Assembly (NCBI RefSeq): GCF_028453695.1
Contig: NC_135780.1
Coordinates: 2,542,001 to 2,606,000, forward strand
Direction: 5' to 3'
Origin: Augochlora pura
Taxonomy: Eukaryota > Arthropoda > Insecta > Hymenoptera > Halictidae
DNA: 64,000 bases
Position 1 is the stretch's first letter. The number at the start of each line of letters is the position of its first letter. The notes below the pieces were generated by a model, which saw only the letters and a list, made by a program, of their open reading frames with translations, was not told the DNA's origin and ran no database searches. Of the stretch, positions 47,391-59,534 are shown one piece after another. Both the position numbers and the translations under genes were made by a program.

Positions 47391-48392
47391 TCCTTTTTTC
47401 TACCGTTTCTCTTCAGCCGGGTCGGCCTTTTAACATTCTACCCGCACTATCGCGCGATGCTCCCGTACGTGTGCCCACTGCATTAAGCGCATCCTCGAAT
47501 TCGCGTGCACCGAAATTACGTATTACGGTCGTTCTGCCCCGCGAATGAATTTAGCCAACGTACGCGCGATACCGTCTACCGGGTGTGCCGAATTTCGGCG
47601 GCCTTGAGAAACGCGGTTCCGCGGCGTGTTCCGTCACCGAGCTCCCCTTGACGAATTTTTCCGCGCTTGCACAGGCTGCCACCATCGTTCTACCGATCTC
47701 GTCAACCGATCTTCGACGACGAATCAAGTTGAACGCGAAACATGCGGCGAGAAATTAACCCTGGCAATATTAAAATTGCCGTTTTTTCTTACTAGATAAA
47801 ACGGAATGGATTTCTGAACGGATGAAGTTAGGACTTTGCAGCATCGTGTCGCGATGTTTATCAGAAGTGAACAAATTTGTAGGGTTTTATTATTTGTAAT
47901 AGATCGTTTGTTTTTAAAACGTTGATGCTCTTTTTATCGAGGCTTGTCATTGTTGTATATTCGATGAAATACCATTTCTATGTATACCTTATTGAAATTG
48001 TAGAATTTGATTTAATTAATTTAATTTAAGTTAATTTTGGTTTATTTAACTTAATTTATTTGATTTGATTAATTTAATTACTTTATTTATATGTAAATGC
48101 CATATAAGAAAGTATCACTTTATTGCAGTTGTCATTGACAAATTGAAATATCCTGTGAAAAGGGCCACCGTATCAAAGCTCGATGGAGAAGTATAGTTTC
48201 AAATGAATAATCTTTAGGGTATAATTAACCCCACATGGTTCCGGACATCGCTTTTTTTTATCTTGTTTGCGACAAGTTAAAGGGAAAAGTAACTGAACGT
48301 GATTTTGACGATCGGAAGAACTCAGTGTTTCTATACATCGATCAAAAATTCCGGACAAGTATTGTACAAAGGATCAAACGGAAAAGAGTTCT

Positions 48393-48640
48393 TTAACCCT
48401 CCCCCGTGACGCTTCCTACGCGAAGCACGTACGTTATACAATTTTCAAGCAACTGTCACCCAAAAACTAGCAATACCACAGAGATCCAACTATTCGAGAA
48501 TATAATTTGAATATTCTAAAACAAAGTTCCTTCTATCGAAACTCGATATTTCGCTTCCAAGTATCTATATTGAATTAATTGTTAATTTCACTTTTTCTAC
48601 AAGAAATAATTGAGATATTTTAACACAATATAACAAGAAC
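48393..48640. repeat. Dispersed repeat copy 2 (shared with 33559-33760)
   Basis: Starts TTAACCCTCCCCCGTGACGC. The blocks CACCCAAAAACT, GAATATAATTTGAATATTC and AACTCGATATTTCGCTTCC parallel copy 1. Confidence 0.55.
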
Positions 48641-49469
48641 TGTTTAAGAAAGGTTTACCCATTCTCAACCCTTAACAAATTCCGAGGCTCCATCCCACCC
48701 TCCAAGAACCGACACTACAAGACAGAGTTCAGTTCGCGTAAAAATGACAAAAGCTCCCGGGAAACAAACAACCCTGAGAACACGCTTATGCCGAAAAAAA
48801 GCAGCGAGAAAAACCGATCGGAGGTTCATTAAGGGAGGGAGGCACGGCGAGCGCGAGAAATCAAAATCCGGCGGGTCGCGAGGGAAAAGAAACCGCGCCC
48901 TAATCGCGTCTGCTCAATTACGCGACCCCAATTAACCCCCGGCGGCGGGGGTAGACAGAGCCACGGCCCTCTTTAGCAGCCCCGGGGCGCGCGCTGGTTG
49001 CCGCGCGAGGAAAGGCGAAAACGAGCTGACCGTCGGCCGTTAGGCTAAAAATGCGGTCTGCGCTTTATTTCCCGCGCTTGAAAATAGCCCGTGAGCCTCT
49101 TCTCTCCGTGTAACTTCGCTCTGCGGCGTCGGGAGAGGGGTTGCTAGACGGGATTCGCCGCGAGGGGTGGGGAGGAGAGCCTCCGAAGGCGGCGCGGCGG
49201 TGGGGCGACACACCAACGACGCCGTTGAGCATTTTCGGAGTGGGGTCAACCTCCCCCTTCCTTCTTCGCCATCCCTGCCGACGGGGGGGTGGCGGGGCCG
49301 AGCGGGGGCGGCGGGCGCATTTACAGTCGACACACACACAGGCACGAACGGCCGATGCACGCGGGCATTTTCTACAGGGTGGTTCGACGGTCTCGCGCTC
49401 TCGAGTTTCCTTGTCATCTTCGATCACGAATTGTTTATACAGGATGGGGGAATTTCGGTAAATTTCAGT

Positions 49470-50070
49470 GGGATAGGGCGAATTTGCATTCCCGTTTATT
49501 TCTCATTACCTAGTGGTGAAATTTTTCTCATTGTTCTCTGTTAATTTAATTCGCAAGCCATTCAATTGCACGTGCAACATTTTCGATTTCGAAACTCGTT
49601 CAAGGGTTGTATTCCTTGAGATCAAGTTCAGGGGTTGAAACGCAGAATTTTCAAAGAAATTCCAGCATTTTACTTAGAGCAATCTGACTCCTGCATTTTC
49701 TTATCGTTTTCAGTTCAGAGTTTTTTATATCAATGGAGATGATGGGGTGAATTTGCATTCATTATCCATTATTCCTAGCGATTGTTTAAACTGTTCTCTT
49801 TGTTTTCCAAACAATTTTACTAGCTAAATTTCTTCAGTGGGTGCATTTGCTAAGATTAATTTTAAGGGTTGGATACAACTGTTCAATTTAGAATCTTTTG
49901 TCCCAGGGGTTGTATTTCCCTTCTTATTATACGCTTCATGGTTGATTCTTGTATATACACAAGATACTTATAAATCCAATTTGTTGGAGCAATAAATTTC
50001 TGAAGACGACCAATTTGACCGTAGAACGTAAAAACGTAAAGGTTAGGGGTCGAAACGCAAGCTTCCCAAA
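49470..50070. repeat. Diverged tandem duplication, period roughly 270-300 bp
   Basis: GCGAATTTGCATTC..ATTGTTCTCTGTT recurs as GTGAATTTGCATTC..ACTGTTCTCTTTGTT, and CAAGGGTTGTATTCCTT as CAGGGGTTGTATTTCCCTT. Confidence 0.55.
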
Positions 50071-50587
50071 GTGAATCGACAAGGGGTTGAACGATCTAGC
50101 GAATTAATTCGGAAAGCGGGAGAAAAATCTGCCGACGACACTCGCCGGGCTTTTTTAATTGTAAAATAATGTACAGAGGGCAAGAAGCACTTCACCCCGA
50201 AGGAAGGGAAGCCACCCCGAAGGCCGGGCCGTTTCTCGTGTCTCCAATAACAATAACTTTCGCGAAGTAAGCACCCGAAAAACGCTCTCGAGGCGTCCAT
50301 TACGCCGCGATATAACGCGCCTCTCACCCTCCGGCCGGTTTTTCCCTGCAGCCCTCCGTCAGGGGAGAGACTGCGCCCCTCTTCGCGGTCCAGCAGGCTG
50401 CGACAATTTGCCGCATAACGATGCCTTCTTTCTTTTCGTAATTGAATCTAAATATTAAAACTCCGCCATGGTCGGCCTTGGCGCCGGCGTCTCCTTGACG
50501 GTCCGTTTCTTAACGCACCGCTACGAGCAGCCAGCGTTCGTCCGTCTCTCTCTCTCTCTCTGTCTCTCTCTCTCTCTCTCGTCGGAA

Positions 50588-50628
50588 AACCTCCAGGAAG
50601 AGCTCCAGGAAAAGCTCCAGGAAAAGCG
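50588..50628. repeat. 12-bp tandem repeat
   Basis: CTCCAGGAAAAG in three copies, following a CT tract. Confidence 0.85.
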
Positions 50629-51179
50629 GCGTGTCTGCCCCAAACCACCGGTGGAAAAGTTTCGAGACTCGGCGGCCCGGCGTCCTCTCGTTGCCCTGGA
50701 ATATCGTTTAGAGCGATCCTGCCGCTGAAATTACACCGTAACGCGTGTTAAAGGGCTGGGCTCGTTCAAAAACTTCCCCGCAGTCTCGCCTCCCTCCCGC
50801 GGGCCCGCCCCTTTATGACCGTTGCGTCGTTACCGGGCCAGGGAATTGTCCGAATTATAGTCGACTAGACACACCCGGCGCGGAGAAATACAATTTTTGC
50901 CGGATTTCGAATTTTTTTCGACGGTGCTCCTCGGCTACGAAGAAGCCGCCGCACGCTCCCGTAAATTCCCTCCGTATCTGCGGCCCGCTGCCGCCGTGTT
51001 TCGGATTTCTTGAATCCAACGGAACCTCTCGACCCTCGCGACGAACCACCCTCGTAGAGAATTCCGCGGGCATGCTGCGCGTCACCTTGGGGTGAGTTAC
51101 ACCCGCGGATATAAATTTCCTTGGGCGAAATTCTTTCCACCGGCTGAAATTCGTACGAGTGCACTTTTCCCGGGGCGGT

Positions 51180-51196
51180 GGGGGGGGGGGGGGGGG
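51180..51196 (+). repeat. 17-base G homopolymer
   Basis: Uninterrupted G run; noncoding. Confidence 0.9.
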
Positions 51197-53146
51197 AGTT
51201 TATTTAACCGGCGCGAACTGCTGAACCGTATCCCTCCTCTCTTGTTGCGACCCTTGGAAAAATATTTCGTCGATATTGTTTCGGCTGTTAACCGATCGCT
51301 CAAGAAACTGTCATTAAAAATTTCTAGCTGTGCGTAATATAAGGACAGTTGTAAAAAGTGGAGATAGTCGAAAGAATTGTTTTAAAATAACTTCAAGTAC
51401 CTAGATCGAGTTCATCCCTTGACGTAGAAAATGTGGCCTTATTAAAACGTCAAACTTCTTTGAACACGTTATTAAATAATAGAGGCATCGAACTGAAGAA
51501 ACTAACAAAAATTTAAAAGAGACATATTTTTACAAAGTTTTAACTTTATTTTATAAGACGTGCGAACATTTATGTTTCAAACCGAATCGAAAGTCTGTCG
51601 CATCTTATCTACTTTAATATACCGTAAAAGATTTGCCTTTCTTTAATGTATATTTATTATTTAAATGCGTGCCGTAGACGTCGAAATTATTATAGCGTTC
51701 AAATACAGTGATCGTACGTCTCGGTATCGAGTAAATACGAAACACGAATAAATAGTTTGCGCGGCTGGACGAAGGAATGAATATTGAAACGAATGTTGCC
51801 AGGGGCCGAAGATGTTTGGAGAAGCGAAAGGAAGCGTGTACGTGGCCGGCGAGAGCACGTGGCCGGTTCTTGGCGTACGCCAAATCAACAAGGTTAGCCC
51901 CCTACGTACCGAATTACAGGTTTACGAATCTTTGGCAGCCGGCGGACCAAGGTTGGGTCGGCCATGTGCACGCGACTTCCCGTGCCACGTGCTGTTTCGC
52001 GGGGAATTTCCTTCACGCTTCGATTCGACCGGTTCCCCGTTGTCTCGGGAACGGAATACTATTCGCGACCAGCCTGATTCGTGCGCCAGAAACCGACGCA
52101 GGCTCGACGTTGCGAGCCCTAGTCCTCGATCTGCACTTCCGTTAACACTTCCAGCGACCTCGAAACCGTTCGACGTCCTCCTTTCGCGGATACAGGATAA
52201 ATGGTCGATTTTTAACACGTCGATGGTTCATAAAATGTTTCGATCTCGTAGAAACGATAAATCTCGTCACGTGTTAGAGCTTGAGTCTTTCAGCTTCATT
52301 TTAAGGAAATTTGATTATTGAATCAGTTGGATATGAAAGAAAAACAGGAAATGTTTTCGTCAAGTAACTAGCTACAATGTTTGCTTAATAATATATCATA
52401 TTATATTCTTATATTATAATATAACAAAATATCTATTATAACATATGTATATTTACATATACTGACGTAGTTTACAACTATTCGAACAATGAATACAACA
52501 ATAACATTTAGTACTAACTTGAACATATTAAAATTAATAAAGAAGAAAAATATCCGCGATTAATGCAGACAATTTTTATTTTGTATAAAAATCCGCGATC
52601 TAATAATAACGAATGCTCCGACCGAATATTTTCAACCAGAGGCTGTAAAATGAGAATGAGATCAGTGTCACGGTTCGACAGACTCGCGGCGAGTAGATCC
52701 GAAGTAAAACGACTGAAATAAAATGGAAACGAAGGAAGCATTGCGGTAGAACGATTTCCGGAAAAAATCTGTCTCCATTTCGACTCGTTACCGAGATTCT
52801 AGTATCGTGTCCGCGATTTTTCCTGCCGATCAATTATCGCATAAATATTTGCCGCCGTTAGGGGAACGAGTCGGGAAACAAGCCGGTCGACGAGAATAAC
52901 CTTGTTCGTCGCGAAGGATCCATCACCGCTCTTGTTCCCCCGACGCAACGTAATAACGCCCGGCCCCCAGACCTAACGTCGGACGATAAAACAACGATGC
53001 GAAAAGGTTTCGGGAACGATAAAGCGAACGGGGAACGCAATTCCGCGGCGCTACGTAATCGACAATTGGCTCCAGACTCTACGCCGAGTCTTCCTCCCCT
53101 TCGAGAAGACGGATTGCGCTCGGAAAAATGTCTTTGATAGGACGCC

Positions 53147-53330
53147 TGTCTCTCTCTCTCTCTCTTTTTCTCTCTCTCTCTTTCTCTCTATCTATCTATC
53201 TATCTCTGTCTCTTTCTGTCGGAATCTCTATCTGTCTCTCTCGCTCTCTCGGTTCCTCGATCTCTCTCTCTTTATCTATCTATCTATCTTTCTATCCGTC
53301 TATCTCGCGCTCTTTCTCGCTTCATCCCTC
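53147..53330. repeat. Compound CT / CTAT microsatellite
   Basis: CTCTCT, TCTATCTA and CTCTTT blocks over about 180 bp. Confidence 0.95.
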
Positions 53331-55466
53331 GCCTCAACCCTGCCGCGATTTTCTCGTATTCAAAGGGGAGAGGAGGGTTCGATTCAGGCCAGCCCCGTGT
53401 GTGTATACAGACTGTAATCTATAACGGGGCACGGCATTATCGGGCGCAACTTTTATCCGAGTTATTCGCGCGAAATTTTTATCTCCGCTTATCTACGCCC
53501 GCGTTCCCGCCTCATAATTGGCCCGGCGGTTAATATCAATTTTTCATGCTGCGGTTCGTTGTAATAAAAAATTAGAGAGGCCCTGCGAAACTCCAGATAA
53601 AATAGAAACTGCGTTCGCCGTTGTTAGATTATGTTCGAGCAGCTGGGAATAACAAAACCTCCAGTCTATTGTAAGCATTTTATTGATTTCGATGAAGTCG
53701 GTAAAATTGTTTACTTAAAATGCCGATTCTTGATCGGTGATAATTAGATTCTGTTCTGTATTGTAATAATGAGTTTTTATCAATATGTATATAAATAAAT
53801 TAAATTAAATTGAAATTTCGGTGTGCCTCGCGTCTTTTTAGGACAAATCTTCGGTCGATACATTGTCTTACAAAATTATATACACTATAGTCTGTGTATT
53901 AGTATATAACAAAAATCAGGAGATCGAATGTAAAACTGGAGATACTTAAAGAGTTAAAAAAGACTGTTGCATTAGCAGAAGTTCATTAACATCATCAAGG
54001 AAAGAAATTGACGTCTACCTACGTTCCTTTATCTTGTACTTAATGCACAATACTAATGCTCTTAATACTAAACTAATGCTCTTAACTTCCAACAGCTCCA
54101 AACGACAGCATACTACTTATAAATAGTCTGCAGATTTTATGCATTTATCGCAAACATAGACAAAAGAAAAACATAGAAGCGAAGACATGAGAAGAATTGA
54201 GAAACTCTATAGAAATTATTTCTAAATCATTCAGACTATTAAAAGGAGAACTACAGTTTCATTATACTTAATAACCCATCTCGTTAAACAGACTACAGTT
54301 ACCGATGGACCAATTATGGTCGCGACCGCTGTATCGAAATTGTCGTCGCACTTCCATAAACGATCCCCGATAAAAATTCTGATTCCGTGCGGAATAAATT
54401 CGAGGACAACTGGAAAAGTAATTCGCAACGATTCGACTGTCCCGTTTAGGTTTTTGTTTCCGTGGCGGGCAGACGGGACAGCGCGCACGTGTGCGGGGGC
54501 AACACGCGCCTATCGATTCGGTTTTTCGACTGCGGGGGGTCCTCGGTTTTCGGCGCTCTCTCCGCTCTGTCGCGACTCTGTTTGCCCGTGTTTACGCCCG
54601 CTTATCCTATCAAAATCGTGCATACGCGGTGTAACTCGTGTCACGGGAATTAAGCCCGGGGAAATGAGCTCACCTGGCCGCAGGAAATTTTCCGTCCGTC
54701 CCCCGTTACACCCCCGCTACGAAAAAAAATGTCAGGGGGGTGGGAGGAGGACGGTGGTCACGTCGAACCGACGTCAATGCTCGCATCGACGCTTCCGGAT
54801 CGTTGTACAGTGATTTTCGGCGAACGCCGCTGAATATCGGCTCTGTACAGGAGAGAGTCGCTTTTTACTGGGAAATCGTGCCGGCGAGATTCGTCCGTGA
54901 TTTTGAGTTGTTTCGATTATTTTTATTAGAGTAGTGGAAACAGTTTTACGTTCACTTTTTTTTTAGGTTGAAAGTTGATTGGAAATCGAGGTGATCAAGA
55001 GCTTCAAGATATGTTCCTTTTAATATAAACAATTTGAATAGCGACGAGTGGGAGCCCTGTATAATTCGAACATATTCAGTCGATTATTAAATCGAGAAAT
55101 ATGAGAAACGAAGTGTCCTTGACGGAACAACCCTGAACCGAGTTCAAACCGTCGCAGACCCGGTTGAACTGATAGATTTAATTCTGCCGCCCCGCAAACA
55201 AATTCCGCTCGATAAATCTCGGAAAAGAGCGGGGGGTGGTTCGCGGCACCGAAAATCTCGCGACAACCGCCGACAATCTGCCAACGGTATATCCGGGGTT
55301 GGCTCCGCGGAAAAACGTCGGAAAAAAGCCGCAAGGGTCCCCCATAAATTAGTATAGCGAAGAAGCTTCGGAAGCTGCCGGGCATAAATCGGAATCCTTT
55401 TCCCGGAGTTCTCGAGTGCCGGTGTATGCACATGCACTAGCGGACGAAAAAGGCTGGATAGCGTGG

Positions 55467-55508
55467 TTTCGAAAAAGAGAGAAAGAGAGAGAGAGAGGGG
55501 GGGGGGAT
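55467..55508. repeat. GA microsatellite with G run
   Basis: AAGAGAGAAAGAGAGAGAGA followed by GGGGGGGGG. Confidence 0.9.
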
Positions 55509-55822
55509 GGTGTGCGTTGATCGAAAATTTATGGGAAGCCCATAGGTGGGTAGTGGGTTCTGGTTCCAAGGGGGACGGGCCGCATCGGTGGACGTCGATA
55601 GCTGGTACACGGGGGGTGGCGGAGGAGAAGAGGCTCGAGCTTGGGATAGACTGGAATATATTTATTAATTTGGCATCGTTCCCGAGTGTATAGCTGCTGG
55701 CCCCTTACGTTACTACGTTATGACGCGAACAAAGCGACTCCGCGATTTCTTTATAGGCAATTCCGGGGTCTGCATAGAGTGTTGTAAATATTACAACCCC
55801 TCCCAGCAGCGGCCGTCGCGAC

Positions 55823-55885
55823 CGTCTCTCTCTCGCTCTCTCTCTCTCTCTCTCCCTCTCGCTCTCTTCTTTCTTTCCTCTCTTG
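55823..55885. repeat. CT microsatellite
   Basis: TCTCTCTCGCTCTCTCTC run followed by CTTTCTTTCCTC. Confidence 0.9.
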
Positions 55886-56309
55886 AGTATCAGCCCCGTT
55901 TAACCCCCATCCCACGTCTATTACCGACGCCATTCGCCCTCCGGCCGATTCGTTCCGCGCCCTTTGAGCCACGGGAACGCGAACATCCTCCGGGATACCC
56001 AACTCGGTCCTTAACCTGTGTCACCGGAACACCCCCCATCCACCACCCCGCGATCTCGCCCCGCCGATTCATATATTGCGCCCTCCCGATAGTAATATGC
56101 GAGAGGTGTTTTCGCTGAGCCATGGCTTCCACGGATTTTCCCGAATAAAACGGTCCTCTCCTCGTAGCTTCGCTTTAATGTCGATGCGAGCCGCGGGATC
56201 TTTCGGGAATTAGACCTTTTTGTTCGCTAAGTAAGCGGTAATGCTTCGAATAAAATACTGTCGACCGTTCGGGAAACACAGTCTCGACGTAACATGATGC
56301 AAACGTTGC

Positions 56310-56548
56310 GCCACGCTAAATCTACTACCGCGCCGGTCAAATGACCGTTTTTCACGTCTTTTATGACATAATTAAGCGAAATCTTTTATTCCGAAATTAT
56401 TGAATATATTTCTTTATTTAATTTATTATTATTTTTATTATTACACACACTGTTACAAAAATTGCGAACAATATATATAAATACTATCTTGTAATTTTTA
56501 TCAGGCAATTTTTTAGTCACATTTAGACCTCGGTAGGTTTAGCGTTAA
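56310..56548. mobile_element. TTAA-type element, CGCTAAAYCTAC terminal repeats
   Basis: The right end is TTAA 56545-56548. The ends are CGCTAAATCTACTACCG and, reverse-complemented, CGCTAAACCTACCG. The left target site is lost. The hairpin CGGTCA-AA-TGACCG lies at 56334-56347. The ends resemble those of the element at 4095. Confidence 0.7.
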
Positions 56549-57087
56549 AGGAGTTTACCTACCCCTAAGGTAACGATAATAACAATAAAAGATACGAAAA
56601 ATAAATGAACCGTTTTGTTTCTAAGCTTCCAAAAAATTCCAAGAGTTATTAGACGATTGAAAGGGCTGAAACAAATATACAACTAACCAACCAAAAATTA
56701 CTATGCACCGGCCGTCATGGCGCTCGACGCCCAACTTCGAGGTACCCAAAAAAGCCGAACCTAATTTAACCGGGGCAAGTTGAGGCTCGGCCCAGTTCGC
56801 CGTAAAACAATCTCCGCGGACGAAATTACGAGGGATCAGCGGAGAAAACCGCGAGCGGGCTCCGTCGTCAGGACGATCCCAGCATCCGATACGTCCGGAT
56901 AAGAGACGGCCCGGGAGTTTTCTAATCTGAGAGAGCTCGTGCTGCGAGATGATAGCCCGTCGTCTGGTATAATTCATTCGTCCCCGAGACACCGGCGTCG
57001 GTCTTCTTCTTCTTCGTCCTGTTCTTCGGTGGTGTGGGCAACCGAATCCCAACCCCTCCGCACACCCCTTTATTTTCGCGGGTGTCC

Positions 57088-57112
57088 CGCCGCCGCCGCC
57101 GCCGCCGCCGCG
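57088..57112. repeat. CCG trinucleotide tract
   Basis: CGCCGCCGCCGCCGCCG run. Confidence 0.9.
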
Positions 57113-59318
57113 GAACCGGAGTCTCGCCGGACAGATTTATTTAGCCCGGGCTCGCTCGTTCCGCTCGCGATATTTCCTCGATTCTCTGCCGCGACAATGG
57201 CGACGACGATTTCAGATTGCAGTTTAATTTAATGTCGAGCACCGACGCGACCAGCCGATCCTCTCCCGCGGATCTACTGGCTGGTGCGGATCGTCGCGCA
57301 GCGAACGCGGATAGTTCCAGGGAACCGCGGGGAAATTGTCGAGGAGATCTTTTATCGGAAGTGGAATTTATGAAGAACATCGAGCTAGCTGAGTTTCGAA
57401 TTTTCCTGCTGAAGACTACTTGTCGAATGTTGCTATTTTAAATAGAGAAATTGCCAAGAACCCTCTATTTTATAGAATCTCGAATTTGACTTGCAAAAGC
57501 TCTATTTCGAACGAAATAATTGTGAAAAAATATCGAGTTAATAGAATTTTAAATTTTCCTTATCAAAATTACTGTTTTCCAACATAGAAATTATAAAGAA
57601 TATTCTCCTAACATTTAATTAATAAATCGTTTAATTCTCCTCGCGAAAATTGAATTACGCTTTAAAAAGCGGCAGTTTCCCATTTTTCACGTATTTCTCG
57701 CGCGAAGAATCGTCCGATTGTCAATTGTACCCCGAATTACGCTCCGTACACACGCACACACACAGGAGCGCCTATATACGCGCGCGAGTATATATCAATT
57801 TAACGGGCCGAGCGAAATGTTTTCCGAGTTAATGGGCGAACGGTATTCGATGTAACAGGAGACGATATTTTTCTGATTGAATTTTAATTCGATTCTACTA
57901 CGGACAGTATTTTTTAATTCGCGTCGCGTGTTAAATGTCGAGCGAAATCGATTGGAAAGCCGAACCGGCGAATTAAATCAAGTACTCGACGGAGGAAATT
58001 CATGATTTTGTGCTGGCTGTTCTTTATAATTCAACTGGAAACACGGGACTGCAAGTTTCATATTAATTGCGCGGGATATTTGTCGCGAGACGTGATTAAC
58101 GTCCCGAAGGAGTGCGAAACCAGGGCGCGACGATTTTTATGTAAATCGTTTTTCGGATAATCTGTGGACGAGCGTTTCAACGATACAGTCGATATCGAAA
58201 TTCTTTATTGTCTGGACGTGTTTTTGAAGTAAATGGAGCGATTCGAGGCGGTCGATGCGTAATAATAGTGATTGCGCGAACCAATGTAAAGACTCAACTC
58301 TGTTTTTATCGATCTTATACAATTTTTACCGAGTATCCAAATTAAATCGCTGTATGCATTATATACTGTAAACTTCAAGGTTTATTTGACAAGTTAATTA
58401 ATAAATTACTAAATGATAATAATAATAAATATATGAAGAGCGAACAACAAACTTTAGATCTTCATGCAAAATCACATTTCCTTAAATTCTTTTACACAAA
58501 TTTGAAGAAGAAAATTCATTATATGTCGTTATTATGGTGAACACAGAATAATAATACAATTAATTACGCATAAAGTTGTACAGTCTGATAAATATACTTG
58601 AAAACAAAACATATTTAAGTAAAATTATAGAAAATACTTTTTGATCCCTTTGGTAAATATAATGTTATTTTATGACTACAACGGGACAATAAATTTTTAT
58701 TATTTGAACACTCATCTTTTCTCGATCATTGTCGACTAACAGAGCTTTCACCATACTTCAAATTAATAAAATCCTGATTTGTTAACTGCAACGCTCTATC
58801 AACGATATGTATATCAAAATTCGTCGTGTTCTATCGATCATGCTCGCGGCGACAAGCGAACATTTTCGACCGACGTTTGATTTTTAATATTCATGGGAGG
58901 AAGATAGCTTGAAAATCGAGGATCAGAGAAAAGACAGCGGCCGGTCACGGAACAACGTGCGCCGTGGTATCGATTAAGCCCCGTTTAAAAGTTAAACCGC
59001 CGGAATTGGGCCAAAGTGGGGGACCTAACGAATCCAATCGACTTATCGAGCCGCGATGAAATTTCCCCAGTTCTTTGCCGCCCCCGAGCCCTTAATCCGG
59101 CCGTGTACCTAACAATCAATCCGCCAAATCGAATCGGCTGCATCATGCACACGCTTGGAATTTTTGGCTGCGACTTCGAAGTCTTCCAACCGAAGACAGA
59201 TTTCGCGGAATGCCTCGGCAAACAACCACGAAATGGCAATACTGGACACGTGACCAGGCAGCCTGGGCACCAATCAATTCAACAAGACGCCCAACCCCAT
59301 TTTATTCCTGCTTTTGTT

Positions 59319-59534
59319 TAATTATAATTCTTTGGCTTTCAGCGTTGCTATTTTCATTCAATACTATTTCTAGTGTCTAAAAATCTACGATAAATATAAT
59401 TTCAACAGTTAATATTTTTAAATACTATTATTATTATTATTTTTTTTATTATATTCGTTTCATCGTAGATTTTTAAACACTGCAAATAATATCGAATAAA
59501 AATAGCTATGCTGAAAGCCAAAGAAATATAATTT
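59319..59534. mobile_element. Fold-back (long inverted repeat) element
   Basis: The left arm 59320-59394 and right arm 59457-59534 are inverted copies about 75 bp long, with roughly 10 differences. TTTGGCTTTCAGC pairs with GCTGAAAGCCAAA and AAAAATCTACGAT pairs with ATCGTAGATTTTT. The spacer is an ATT-rich run. It has no coding capacity. It could be a MITE or a hairpin-RNA source. Confidence 0.8.

Noticed and set aside
50043..50327. Minus-strand RHEKRP motif, suggesting the missing NFI N-terminal exon (family has KKHEKRM)
   Set aside because: Surrounding residues do not match the family (no YTWFNLQA-type block, wrong residues after HEKR) and no donor in the required phase.
51812..52321. 169-codon plus-strand open frame
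   Set aside because: No family resemblance; overlapping frames are also open, as in other CG-rich noncoding parts.
53368..53384. GGTTCGATTCAGG, resembling a tRNA T-loop
   Set aside because: No acceptor stem, D-loop or anticodon arm at tRNA spacing. No other tRNA-like sequence was seen.
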